64,000 nt of DNA from Pseudomonas sp. R37(2017). GTDB lineage: Bacteria > Pseudomonadota > Gammaproteobacteria > Pseudomonadales > Pseudomonadaceae. The translations under genes and the position numbers were made by a program. Shown in pieces: positions 31,252 through 38,948 of this stretch. The stretch covers positions 124,001 through 188,000 of the forward strand of contig NZ_NEHO01000002.1 in NCBI RefSeq assembly GCF_002113375.1, in the 5' to 3' direction. Position 1 is the stretch's first letter. Every line of letters starts with the position of its first letter. The notes under the pieces are model-generated. The model worked only from the letters and a program-made list of their open reading frames with translations. It had not been told where the DNA came from and did no database searches.

Positions 31252-32142
31252 CTATTCAGCCGCCCTGATCCCAGGCTGACTGAACCACTCACATGCCGCC
31301 TCGACAGCCATCCGGCCAAAATCCTCCCCCGTGCAACCGCGCACACTGACAAATCCCCCAGCCTGTTCCTTTTCGCCAACCACTACCAGGTAAGGCACGG
31401 CCTGGCTGTGCTGGCGAATCTTGTAGCGGACTTTTTCGTTGCGCAGGTCGGCCTTGGCGCGCACGCCCCTTTGGCGCAAGGAGTCGGTCACTGCTTGAGC
31501 ATAAGTCGCCTGACGGTCATCCATGCTCAAGACGACTACGTGGGGTGGAACGCCCCACTGTTGCAGTTCCTGGTGGTTGGACCAGCAGGTGCCGTAGATG
31601 CGTTGTTGCAACGTGCCGCTGATGTGATCGAGGGCAAACGCCTGCAAGACCCTGGTGGAGGGGACATGCGGTCCATGGCTCTGGTGCTCGGTATCCCCCA
31701 GTCGGTACAGCGACATCTCTTCGCGATAAGGTCGACGACGGATCGAGTGATTGGTCGCTGCCAGTGATTGCATGCGCGCTTCGATGGTGGGCAGGTCTGC
31801 CGGAGTCAGGGGGCGCTCGACGGCAAACTCGTAAAAGAAGCCATCGCCCAATTCCTTGCCCGTGCGCATTTGTGCATGCGGGTGGAGCTGCTTGACCGCC
31901 GTGGCCAGCATCAAGGCACAGGAACGGCGCAGAATCTCCAGGCCGTCCGGCTCATTGGGGGTGACAATATTGACCCGGGCATCCGCCTCGATCATGTATT
32001 CGCAGTCCACCAGCACGCCATTGACTCGGCCCGCTACGGCGGCGCTGGCCAGCTCAGGACCGATGCTGGCGGCCACCTCATGCACTGACAGTGGTTGGTC
32101 GTACTCACGCAATGAACCATCGGGCAGGGTGATCTGGATCAT
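31252..32142 (-). CDS. Truncated threonyl-tRNA synthetase-like protein lacking the catalytic core
   Basis: A 296-residue ThrRS paralogue. Residues 1-62 are the TGS domain (MIQITLPDGSLREYD), about 66-192 are editing-domain-like (DGLEILRRSCALML), and about 196-296 are the anticodon-binding domain (VKADLRNEK-type sequence seen here as AKADLRNEKVRYKIRQHSQ). The whole class II catalytic domain with its zinc site is missing, so it cannot charge tRNA. The editing site is also altered: the HxxxH pair is Leu77/Thr81 and the usual Cys is Ser155, with only His159 kept. A GTG at 32157 is an alternative start. It is the last gene of the folE2-znu operon. Confidence 0.8.
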   Translation of the reverse strand: MIQITLPDGSLREYDQPLSVHEVAASIGPELASAAVAGRVNGVLVDCEYMIEADARVNIVTPNEPDGLEILRRSCALMLATAVKQLHPHAQMRTGKELGDGFFYEFAVERPLTPADLPTIEARMQSLAATNHSIRRRPYREEMSLYRLGDTEHQSHGPHVPSTRVLQAFALDHISGTLQQRIYGTCWSNHQELQQWGVPPHVVVLSMDDRQATYAQAVTDSLRQRGVRAKADLRNEKVRYKIRQHSQAVPYLVVVGEKEQAGGFVSVRGCTGEDFGRMAVEAACEWFSQPGIRAAE

Positions 32143-32173
32143 GATCGTCGTACTCACAAGCTTCTAACGAGCT

Positions 32174-32356
32174 TTATTGCATGAACGGTAGAGGCAAAAC
32201 CTTGCAGCTGTCATTAAGACGTTTGTCGTGCCAGGCAATTTGCCCCGACACGATCGTGGTGCTGACGTTGTGTCGAAAGCTGCGGTGGGCGAAGGGGGTC
32301 CAGTCGCACCACTCGGCAATCACCGGCAGGTCCCCGGAAGGATTCTTGCGGATCAT
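32174..32356 (-). pseudogene. Remnant: C-terminus of a dihydroorotase-like protein
   Basis: A 60-residue frame beginning at an ATG that overlaps the znuA stop (ATGA). It contains CDWTPFAHRSFRHNVSTTI and VSGQIAWHDKRLND, which read like the C-terminal end of dihydroorotase/amidohydrolase proteins. The TIM-barrel with the metal ligands is absent. Zinc-starvation clusters of other pseudomonads carry a dihydroorotase paralogue (PyrQ/PyrC2, from memory), so this is probably what is left after a deletion. The frame is still open and could be translated, but it cannot be an enzyme. Confidence 0.5.
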
Positions 32357-33228
32357 GGCTTTCTCAACGCGTTGTACAGGGTGTTGAGGTTGTACTCGAA
32401 CAACCCGGTGAAGGTGCTGGCCGGACCGCTAGCGGCAAGCGCATCGGAATACAAGGTGCCGCCAATCTGCGCGCCGCTTTCATCCGCGATCTGCTTGAGC
32501 AGGCGAGCGTCCTTGATGTTTTCCATGAACACCGCCTTGGCCCTGGCCTGACGAATCTGGGTGATCAGGGCGGCCACTTCGGCGGCGGAAGGTTCCCGCT
32601 CGGTGGACAGGCCTTGAGGCGCCATGAACTCGATACCGTAGGCCTGGCCGAGATAACCGAAGGCGTCATGGGACGTCACGATCCTGCGGTTGCCCGGTGG
32701 CAGTGCGCCGAGCCTGGTCTTGGCTTCGGCGAGCAGGGCGTGGACCTGTTTCAGGTACGCCTTACTGTTGCGTTCATAATCGACGGTGTTCGCCGGGTCG
32801 GCGGCGATCAGCGCCTTGGTGATGTTGGCGATGTATAGCTCGGTGTTTGCCAGGTTGTGCCAGGCATGCGGGTCGGGAACGGTTTCGCCGTCTTCATCCA
32901 GGCTGCGCGGTATGACGCCGTGGCTCGCGCTGATGACCACTGCCCGGGTCTCTGTGCTCGTTACCAAGCGATCCAGCCAGGGCTCGAAACCCAAGCCGTT
33001 CTTGATGATGAGCCGGGCGTTGAGCAGCGCTTTGGCGTCGTCCGGTGTCGGCTCATAGGTATGGGCATCCGCGTCCGGGCCGACCATGTTGGTGATCTGG
33101 ATATGATCCTTGCCGACCTGCCGGGTCATGTCGGCCAGGATGCTGAAGCTGGTGACCACCTGAAGTTTTTCGGCGGCAGACAGCGACATCGACACCATCA
33201 AGCTGAACAGCACGAGTAAAGCGCGCAT
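32353..33228 (-). CDS. znuA: Zinc ABC transporter substrate-binding protein (ZnuA/TroA family)
   Basis: Periplasmic metal-binding protein, 291 residues, with signal peptide MRALLVLFSLMVSMSLSAA. Predicted ligands are His56 (DAHTYEP), His121 (DPHAWHN), His187 (TSHDAFGY) and Asp262 (LYSDAL). A histidine at the third position is the zinc type; manganese-binding relatives usually have Glu there. The acidic/His-rich loop of classical ZnuA is absent, leaving only a short DEDGE stretch. GAGG before the ATG at 33228 supports this start. It is downstream of the permease and ATPase genes, under the island's Zur-type promoter, so it is probably a second, low-zinc-induced importer. Confidence 0.9.
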   Translation of the reverse strand: MRALLVLFSLMVSMSLSAAEKLQVVTSFSILADMTRQVGKDHIQITNMVGPDADAHTYEPTPDDAKALLNARLIIKNGLGFEPWLDRLVTSTETRAVVISASHGVIPRSLDEDGETVPDPHAWHNLANTELYIANITKALIAADPANTVDYERNSKAYLKQVHALLAEAKTRLGALPPGNRRIVTSHDAFGYLGQAYGIEFMAPQGLSTEREPSAAEVAALITQIRQARAKAVFMENIKDARLLKQIADESGAQIGGTLYSDALAASGPASTFTGLFEYNLNTLYNALRKP

Positions 33229-33239
33229 CGGGAAACACC

Positions 33240-34106
33240 TCATTGGGATGTGGGCAAAGGCGTGGGGCGCAGCAAGCCATGTACTGGCCCGAACACCACG
33301 GACAACAGATATCCACCGCCGGCCACCAGTACGATTGCCGGGCCACTGGGCAGCGAGAAGTAGAACGAGATTAATAAACCGAGCCATACCGAGAGGCTGC
33401 CGAGCAACGCGGCAACGACGATCAGTACTGGCAAGCGGCGACTCCAGAAGCGCGCTGCGGCGGCAGGCAACATCATTAAGCCGACCACCATCAGCGCGCC
33501 GATCGCCTGGAAGCCGATGACCAGATTCAGCACTACCAGCGTCAGAAATACGCCGTGGGCCAGAGGGCCGAGCCGGCTCACGGTTTGCAGAAACAGCGGG
33601 TCGAGGGTGTCCAGCAACAGTGGTTTGTAGATCAATGCCATGGCAATCAGACTCAGGCCCGAGACCCAGAGCATCCCGGTCAAGGTCGGGCCATCGACCG
33701 CCAGCGCAGAGCCAAACAACAGGTGCAGCAGGTCCAGGCGCTTGCCGGCGATGCCGAGAATCAGCACGCCGCTGGCCAGGGAAATCGGGTAGATCGCCGC
33801 GAGGCTGGCGTCCTCTCGCAGGCCGGTGAGTCGGGTAATCCAGGCCGCGAGGCCTGCCATGCCCAGGCCGGCACTGAGGCCACCGACGGTTAGCGCCGGG
33901 AGACTCAGTCCTGCAAACCAGAAACCTAAAGCCGCACCGGGAAGGATGCCGTGGGCGACGGCATCACCGATCAGGCTCATGCGCCGCAGGATCAGGAACA
34001 CGCCCAAGGGCGCCGTGCTGCACGCCAGAACCAGACCACCGAGCAACGCCCGCCGCATGAAAACGAATTCTTGGAAGGGTTGCCAAAGATGCACGGCAGC
34101 GATCAT
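33240..34106 (-). CDS. znuB: Zinc ABC transporter permease (ZnuB family)
   Basis: A 288-residue ABC-3 family permease with about eight hydrophobic segments. Conserved sequence includes FLILRRMSLIGDAVAHGILPG, typical of ZnuB/TroC proteins, and GFQAIGALMVVGLMMLPAAA. I start it at MIAAVHLWQPF (34106), which overlaps the stop of the ATPase gene. Upstream in-frame codons fall inside that gene. It forms the membrane channel of the importer with the adjacent ATPase and binding protein. Confidence 0.9.
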   Translation of the reverse strand: MIAAVHLWQPFQEFVFMRRALLGGLVLACSTAPLGVFLILRRMSLIGDAVAHGILPGAALGFWFAGLSLPALTVGGLSAGLGMAGLAAWITRLTGLREDASLAAIYPISLASGVLILGIAGKRLDLLHLLFGSALAVDGPTLTGMLWVSGLSLIAMALIYKPLLLDTLDPLFLQTVSRLGPLAHGVFLTLVVLNLVIGFQAIGALMVVGLMMLPAAAARFWSRRLPVLIVVAALLGSLSVWLGLLISFYFSLPSGPAIVLVAGGGYLLSVVFGPVHGLLRPTPLPTSQ

Positions 34107-34774
34107 CAGGCCACCTGTGCTTGTGGCTGTTGGCGGATCAGTTCGAAGCTCGGACCGAATACACAACCGCTGTGTTTAATCAGCAATGTGTTTGGGATGT
34201 GCTCTCGGACAGCGGCGAGGTCATGGCACACGACCATCAATGTCCGGCCTTCATGGTGCCACTCGTGCAGGTGCTTCCAGAGCAACGCTTGACCCCATTC
34301 ATCGAGGGCCGCGTGGGGTTCGTCGAGCAGCAGCAAAGGTGCGTCAGTCAGGCTCAAGCGGGCGAGCAGGGCGCGTTGCAGTTCACCCCCGGAAAGGGCC
34401 ATCAAAGGCCGATCTTCCAGACCGTTCAGGCACCAGTTTTCGAGGGCGGTTGTCAGTCGTTGGCTACGGATCTCCGGTGACTGTTTGTTGCCCCAGAAAC
34501 CGGCGGCCACCAACGCCTGAAGGCTGATTGGAAACTGCCTGTCGAGGTTCTGTTGCTGGGGCAGGAACGACACACCACCCTTGAGTGGAACACTCAGTCG
34601 CACTTTTCCGGCCAACGGTTTTTGCAAGCCTGCGATGACCTTCAGCAGGCTGCTTTTGCCTGAGCCGTTCGCACCGATGATAGCGGTCAGGCTGCCCCTC
34701 GGCAGTTCGAGGTCCAGCGCCGGGACGAGTGGCTGTCCAGGTGCGCCCCAGCGCAAAGCGTGGCAAGCAATCAT
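34106..34774 (-). CDS. znuC: Zinc ABC transporter ATP-binding protein (ZnuC family)
   Basis: A 222-residue ABC ATPase. Walker A is GANGSGKSS (about 34-42), the signature is LSGGELQRA, Walker B is LLLLDEPHAALDEWG, and the switch histidine is in VVCHDLAAV. It energises the zinc importer. It overlaps folE2 by ATGA and the permease gene by one base, so folE2-znuC-znuB-znuA form one tightly packed operon. Confidence 0.9.
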   Translation of the reverse strand: MIACHALRWGAPGQPLVPALDLELPRGSLTAIIGANGSGKSSLLKVIAGLQKPLAGKVRLSVPLKGGVSFLPQQQNLDRQFPISLQALVAAGFWGNKQSPEIRSQRLTTALENWCLNGLEDRPLMALSGGELQRALLARLSLTDAPLLLLDEPHAALDEWGQALLWKHLHEWHHEGRTLMVVCHDLAAVREHIPNTLLIKHSGCVFGPSFELIRQQPQAQVA

Positions 34775-35667
34775 GCGACCTCCCAGTTGAAACGGCTTTC
34801 GGCCACCGCGTCATGGGCGTGCAGGCTTTCGGCGTGAGTCACACGAATGTGAAAGGCGTTGATGCCGGTGGACCGTTTCAAGGCCAGATTCAAACGGCGT
34901 GCGGCGTCTTCGCAGAACATCAGGTTCTGACCATTGGCCAGGGCGAAGGCTTGTTCATCGGCGCGTTTGACCGCAGTTTGAACGGCTGTACCGAGTGCGG
35001 CTTCGGCATCATTGATGATCGCGATCAGCGGCAAGTCGTCCAGGAAATCAGCCAGCCGTACACGCAAATTTGCGCTGCTGCGTTGGCTGTGAGGTGTAGC
35101 GACGATGCCGTTAGTGGAACCAAGCCACGCTAAAACGTCAGCGTGTTGCAGTGACTTGTTGGCGAAATCGTCGACGAATTGCTGCTGAATCAACTGTCGA
35201 GAAAGGGCCGCGGAGCATGGGCAGGTTGAGGAATAAGGCAGTTCGATTTTTAGTTCCACGTGGAACATCGCGTTTTTCAACCGTGCTTCGATGCTGATTG
35301 GATAGCTTTTCCAACCTGCCAAAGAGCTGATCAGCGCCGGCCTTTTTAGCAACACATCGGCGTGAATGGTTAAGTGGGCACTGCTGGAAAGCCCCGCGTG
35401 GCTCTCAAGAAAACGCTGCAAAACCCGCAGCAATAAAGCCGGTGAAAGGCTTTCCTGCTCTAACAACTCAAGCGCCAGATAGAGCCGTGACATATGGATG
35501 CCGCGCGCATTGCCATCGTCGAGGCTTACGCCGGCATCGGCTTTTGCATTCAGTCGTTGGCCATCGAACAAAACTGGAAGAGCAATGCCACACATACCCA
35601 CCCACTCCAGTGGCAGGGCTTGGCGTGAGGCCTGCGCGGCGATATCCGGCAGAGTCAGCGCATTCAT
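34771..35667 (-). CDS. folE2: GTP cyclohydrolase FolE2 (type IB, zinc-sparing)
   Basis: Converts GTP to dihydroneopterin triphosphate for folate synthesis. FolE2 replaces the zinc-dependent FolE when zinc is scarce because it can use other divalent metals. The 298-residue protein has the family motif STCPCSAALS with the metal/active-site cysteines and a C-terminal NGQNLMFCEDAARRL. I prefer the start MNALTLPDIAAQ at 35667; an in-frame ATG at 35679 would add MDLL. An exact Zur-type palindrome lies 33 bp upstream. This gene heads the operon that contains the zinc importer. Confidence 0.93.
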   Translation of the reverse strand: MNALTLPDIAAQASRQALPLEWVGMCGIALPVLFDGQRLNAKADAGVSLDDGNARGIHMSRLYLALELLEQESLSPALLLRVLQRFLESHAGLSSSAHLTIHADVLLKRPALISSLAGWKSYPISIEARLKNAMFHVELKIELPYSSTCPCSAALSRQLIQQQFVDDFANKSLQHADVLAWLGSTNGIVATPHSQRSSANLRVRLADFLDDLPLIAIINDAEAALGTAVQTAVKRADEQAFALANGQNLMFCEDAARRLNLALKRSTGINAFHIRVTHAESLHAHDAVAESRFNWEVA

Positions 35668-35689
35668 GAGCAGGTCCATCTTGGGAGTT

Positions 35690-35722
35690 GAATTGACATG
35701 TTATAGTATAACGTGTCAATTC
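35690..35722. promoter_or_regulatory. Zur box between folE2 operon and amidase remnant
   Basis: The core GTTATAGTATAAC (35700-35712) is an exact match to the gammaproteobacterial Zur consensus GTTATA-N-TATAAC. It is flanked by GAATTGACAT and CGTGTCAATTC, giving a near-perfect palindrome of 33 bp. It sits in the divergent promoter of folE2 (minus) and the truncated gene at 35755 (plus). Zinc-dependent repression by Zur is inferred from the motif and its targets. Confidence 0.88.
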
Positions 35723-35754
35723 GGCGATGCCTTTTTCATGAACAGGCTTTCATT

Positions 35755-35851
35755 ATGTTCAGACGCCACTTGCTCAACCTGATGTTGGCCAGCGGGGCCG
35801 ATCAACAGCTACCTCGCCTGGCAGCAGGAGCAGAAAAACAGGCGGGTCTAA
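35755..35851 (+). pseudogene. Internally deleted gene, possibly a murein amidase (AmiC-like)
   Basis: A start at 35755 after CAGG gives MFRRHLLNLMLAS, a twin-arginine-like export signal start. About 45 bp on, another frame reads GPINSYLAWQQEQKNRRV and stops at 35851, overlapping the stop of the convergent gene by a few bases, as real gene ends do. A G-I-x-x-Y-L ending is typical of N-acetylmuramoyl-L-alanine amidases (AmiA/AmiC). A zinc-regulated amidase belongs to similar clusters in other pseudomonads (from memory). I read this as 5' and 3' ends joined by a large deletion with a frameshift. The amidase identity is tentative. Confidence 0.42.
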
Positions 35852-36225
35852 CAGCCCGCGATCCGGCTGCAGGTGAACCTGGCACTGCTGCCGCCGGAGC
35901 TGGAAAACCGGTTGATGGTGGTCCAGCCGATGCGCTGGTTGTAGCCAACCCAGGCCTCGCCATCGGAAGCGATGCCGGTGAAAAACGTAAGCTGACCGTA
36001 GCGGCTGTTGGTCTGCACCCAATAGCGTTTTCCGACTGTCTCGAAACCCCGCAAATAGATGGTGCTGCCAGCGGTATTGACGCTGTAGGCGTTGCCATCC
36101 GCATCCACGCAGGCCAGCAGATTGGCGCTGCGAGTGCACTTGGCCAGGCTGGGGATCTGGGCCATCGCGTCGGCAGCCGCCAGCAGAGAAAGCATGATCA
36201 ATGCAGGTTTCAGGACGTTGCGCAT
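35848..36225 (-). CDS. Small exported protein controlled by the Zur-type promoter, function unknown
   Basis: A 125-residue protein with signal peptide MRNVLKPALIMLSLLAAADA (cleavage near AMA-Q). The mature part has four cysteines: Cys30 and Cys39 near the start, and Cys118 and Cys125 near the end (RFTCSRIAGC). They could form two disulfides. It is rich in Tyr, Thr and Ser and probably all-beta (STIYLRGFETVGKRYWVQT). I do not recognise a family. Its ATG is 80 bp from the exact Zur palindrome at 36305, shared with the divergent COG0523 gene, so a periplasmic role in zinc shortage is a fair guess. Confidence 0.7.
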   Translation of the reverse strand: MRNVLKPALIMLSLLAAADAMAQIPSLAKCTRSANLLACVDADGNAYSVNTAGSTIYLRGFETVGKRYWVQTNSRYGQLTFFTGIASDGEAWVGYNQRIGWTTINRFSSSGGSSARFTCSRIAGC

Positions 36226-36304
36226 GGGGGAAGTCTCACGAAGGGAGTGGCGTTCAGCATCCGGTCCTTTGCCCTGTTGAGCAAGGGGATGGTTAATCTG
36301 TCTA

Positions 36305-36317
36305 GTTATACTATAAC
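36305..36317. promoter_or_regulatory. Zur box between the exported protein and zigA
   Basis: GTTATACTATAAC is an exact Zur consensus core, and is the reverse complement of the core at 35700. It lies in the divergent promoter of the 125-residue exported protein (minus) and the COG0523 GTPase (plus), 51 bp before the latter's ATG. Confidence 0.88.
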
Positions 36318-36367
36318 ATTCCAATAGGCCCGACCCACGACCGGGTATCCCTGTGAGGAATATGCAG

Positions 36368-37573
36368 ATGTCCAATCGACTCCCCGTGACCGTTCTCTCC
36401 GGCTTTTTAGGCGCCGGGAAAAGTACACTACTTAATTACATACTACGTAATCGCGATGGCTTGCGGGTTGCGGTGATTGTTAACGATATGAGCGAAATCA
36501 ACGTCGATGGCGCCGAAGTTCAGCGTGATGTCAGCCTTAATCGGGCTGAAGAGCGTCTGGTGGAGATGAGTAACGGGTGTATTTGCTGTACGTTACGTGA
36601 AGATTTACTGGAGGAAGTGAGTCAACTCGCCAAGGAGGGTCGGTTCGACTATTTGCTGATCGAGTCCACAGGTATTTCCGAACCGCTGCCAGTGGCGGAA
36701 ACCTTTACCTTTCGTGATGAAAACGGCCAGAGCCTCAACGACATTGCACGCCTGGACACCATGGTCACAGTGGTCGATGGCATGAACTTCCTGTTCGATT
36801 ACCAGGCTGCCGAAAGCCTGGCCTCCCGTGGAGAAACACTCGGGGATGAAGACGAACGTTCGATTACCGATCTACTGATTGAGCAGGTCGAGTTCGCCGA
36901 TGTGATTTTGCTCAGCAAGATCGACCTGATCAGCAGCCACGAACGCGACGAGCTGATCGCCATATTGGAACGGCTCAACGCCCGGGCTGAAATCATTCCG
37001 ATGTCGATGGGCGCAATCCCCTTGAACAAGATTCTCGATACGGGTCGTTTTGATTTCGAAAAAGCCGCCCAGGCACCGGGATGGTTGCAGGAACTGCGCG
37101 GTGAACACGTGCCTGAAACCGAAGAGTACGGCATTGCTTCCAGCGCTTACCGGGCTCGTCGGCCGTTCCATCCGCAGCGGTTCTTCAACTTCATCGACGG
37201 TCCTTGGGACAACGGCAGGCTACTGCGTTCCAAGGGTTTTTTCTGGTTGGCGAGCAAGCACATGGACGCAGGCAGCTGGTCCCAGGCCGGTGGCTTGATG
37301 CGCTATGGCTTTGCCGGGCGCTGGTGGCGTTACGTACCGAAAAACCAATGGCCGAAGGACCCGGAAAGTACCACCGGGATCATGAAAAACTGGACCGCCG
37401 ACAGCGGGGACTGTCGCCAGGAGCTGGTGTTCATCGGCCAGAACATCGACTTCACGCAGCTCACGGCCGAGCTGGATGCTTGCCTGCTGACCGATGAGGA
37501 AATGGCGCTGGGCGTTGAAGGCTGGGGTTTGCTGCCTGATCCATTCGGCCCTTGGTACGAAGAAGTAAGCTGA
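36368..37573 (+). CDS. zigA: COG0523-family GTPase, zinc metallochaperone (ZigA-like)
   Basis: A 401-residue GTPase of the G3E family. Walker A is GFLGAGKST (12-20), the metal-binding CxCC is Cys71-Ile-Cys73-Cys74 (NGCICCTLR), and the base-recognition motif is SKID. The C-terminal CobW domain begins near [20 protein letters not shown]. Members under Zur control hand zinc to essential enzymes during starvation. I start at MSNRLPV (36368) because GAGGA lies 8 bp before it; GTG at 36353 and ATG at 36362 overlap that site. The Zur box upstream fits the ZigA/ZNG1-like role. Confidence 0.9.
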   Translation: MSNRLPVTVLSGFLGAGKSTLLNYILRNRDGLRVAVIVNDMSEINVDGAEVQRDVSLNRAEERLVEMSNGCICCTLREDLLEEVSQLAKEGRFDYLLIESTGISEPLPVAETFTFRDENGQSLNDIARLDTMVTVVDGMNFLFDYQAAESLASRGETLGDEDERSITDLLIEQVEFADVILLSKIDLISSHERDELIAILERLNARAEIIPMSMGAIPLNKILDTGRFDFEKAAQAPGWLQELRGEHVPETEEYGIASSAYRARRPFHPQRFFNFIDGPWDNGRLLRSKGFFWLASKHMDAGSWSQAGGLMRYGFAGRWWRYVPKNQWPKDPESTTGIMKNWTADSGDCRQELVFIGQNIDFTQLTAELDACLLTDEEMALGVEGWGLLPDPFGPWYEEVS

Positions 37574-37588
37574 CCCTGAACTGGCGCT

Positions 37589-37945
37589 TCAAGGCTTGAG
37601 CCAGGTGCCCCGGCTCTGGGCTTCGCAGTACGGCTGCAAATACGCCGTGTCGGTGGCAACGCCGTAATAGTGAATATCCTGGCGGTAGGGCATATTGGCG
37701 ACTTGGGCGTTGCTGCAGATACCGAATGCGCCGTCGGGGCATTGATCGACATGATGCACTTCGACTTTCTGCCCCGGCAGGTTCGGTTGGCAGAAACCCT
37801 CGGCGAATAGTTTTGGCGGGATGTTGCGGTTCTGCTGGCAAACCTGGACATCAAGCCGCTCGGCCTGGCTGTGAACCACGCAAGCCTGGGCCAGCGCTTC
37901 GCCTGAAAGGATTGCCAGGAGCAACGACAAGCCAATCAACCGCAT
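37589..37945 (-). CDS. Small exported six-cysteine protein, function unknown
   Basis: A 118-residue protein with signal peptide MRLIGLSLLLAILSGEALA. The mature part has six cysteines (22, 36, 52, 69, 77, 107), enough for three disulfides. Histidines (VEVHHVDQCPDG) could bind metal. AGGAGG precedes the ATG at 37945. It is convergent with zigA and divergent, by only 27 bp, from the second COG0523 gene. Similar proteins are sometimes labelled NADH:ubiquinone oxidoreductase (from memory), which the sequence does not support. A periplasmic metal-related role is inference from context. Confidence 0.7.
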   Translation of the reverse strand: MRLIGLSLLLAILSGEALAQACVVHSQAERLDVQVCQQNRNIPPKLFAEGFCQPNLPGQKVEVHHVDQCPDGAFGICSNAQVANMPYRQDIHYYGVATDTAYLQPYCEAQSRGTWLKP

Positions 37946-37972
37946 CCCTCACCTCCTCAGAAATCATCGACC

Positions 37973-38944
37973 ATGCTGCAGAATATCCCCACTCATGTCA
38001 TTGCCGGCCCATTGGGCGCTGGCAAGACCAGCCTGATCAAGCACCTGTTGGCCCAGCGACCGGCTGGCGAGCGGTGGGCGGTGCTGATCAACGAGTTTGG
38101 CCAGATTGGTCTCGACGCGGCGCTACTGACCCGGGACGCCGATGGTATCGCACTGGGCGAAGTGGCCGGGGGCTGCCTGTGTTGCGTCAATGGGGCGCCG
38201 TTTCAGATTGGTCTTGGGCGTTTGTTGCGCAAGGCGCAACCGGATCGGCTGTTCATCGAACCCTCAGGGCTGGGGCATCCGACGCAGTTGCTCAGGCAAT
38301 TGAGCGAAGCACCGTGGCAAGGCGTACTGGCTGTGCAGCCTTGTGTGCTGGTATTGGATGCCCAGTCGCTTGCCGCTGGAAAACGGTTGCCGGATGCGCA
38401 ACAACAAGCGCTCGGCCAGGCGGGATTACTACTGTTGAACAAGTCTGAAGGCCTCGAGGAAGACAGTCGCCAGCGAATCGCCCGGCAATTGCCGCCGAAT
38501 CCTTTGTATTGGACACAACAGGCAGTTCTACCCTTGAGCGAGCTGCCGGGACTGAATGCCAAAGCGTCGGCAGGTGTGGATAACTTCATGGTGCCCAAGG
38601 GATTGGCACAGTTGCCGGCCGTCTGGAGTGATCGTGCATTGCCGATTTGTTTGAGTCAGGAACAGGACGGAGGCTGGAGCATTGGTTGGCGCTGGCATTC
38701 GAGCCAAGTGTTTGATGCCGACCAGGTTGGCCGCTGGCTTGAAAACCTTGGCTGGAAACGGGCAAAGCTGGTTATCCACAGTGTTCACGGGTGGCTCTCG
38801 GCGAACGCGGTGGATAACTCGGTGCTGGACTGGCAGCCCAGTGAGTGGCGACAGGATTCACGTATCGAGCTGATTTTCAGTGAACCGCAGGATGCAGAAA
38901 GACTGCAGAGTGAGCTGGCAGAGTGTCGATCCGGATCGGCCTGA
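37973..38944 (+). CDS. Second COG0523-family GTPase (CobW-like metallochaperone)
   Basis: A 323-residue G3E GTPase. Walker A is GPLGAGKTS (12-20), the metal motif is Cys68-Leu-Cys70-Cys71 (GGCLCCVNG), and the guanine-recognition motif is degenerate (NKSE for NKxD). The C-terminal domain is short, and the chain is about 80 residues shorter than the upstream ZigA. The only obvious ribosome site nearby belongs to the opposite strand, so expression may be weak or leaderless. It probably acts with ZigA in metal delivery. Two exact DnaA-box 9-mers lie within it (38575-38583 reversed, 38772-38780). Confidence 0.85.
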   Translation: MLQNIPTHVIAGPLGAGKTSLIKHLLAQRPAGERWAVLINEFGQIGLDAALLTRDADGIALGEVAGGCLCCVNGAPFQIGLGRLLRKAQPDRLFIEPSGLGHPTQLLRQLSEAPWQGVLAVQPCVLVLDAQSLAAGKRLPDAQQQALGQAGLLLLNKSEGLEEDSRQRIARQLPPNPLYWTQQAVLPLSELPGLNAKASAGVDNFMVPKGLAQLPAVWSDRALPICLSQEQDGGWSIGWRWHSSQVFDADQVGRWLENLGWKRAKLVIHSVHGWLSANAVDNSVLDWQPSEWRQDSRIELIFSEPQDAERLQSELAECRSGSA

Positions 38945-38948
38945 CGGC

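Noticed and set aside
35713-36327. A 204-codon plus-strand frame opposite the exported protein after the Zur box.
   Set aside because: Beyond about 35800 it has no protein-like features and mirrors the minus-strand gene. Only its first residues plus a short shifted end make sense, as a deleted gene.
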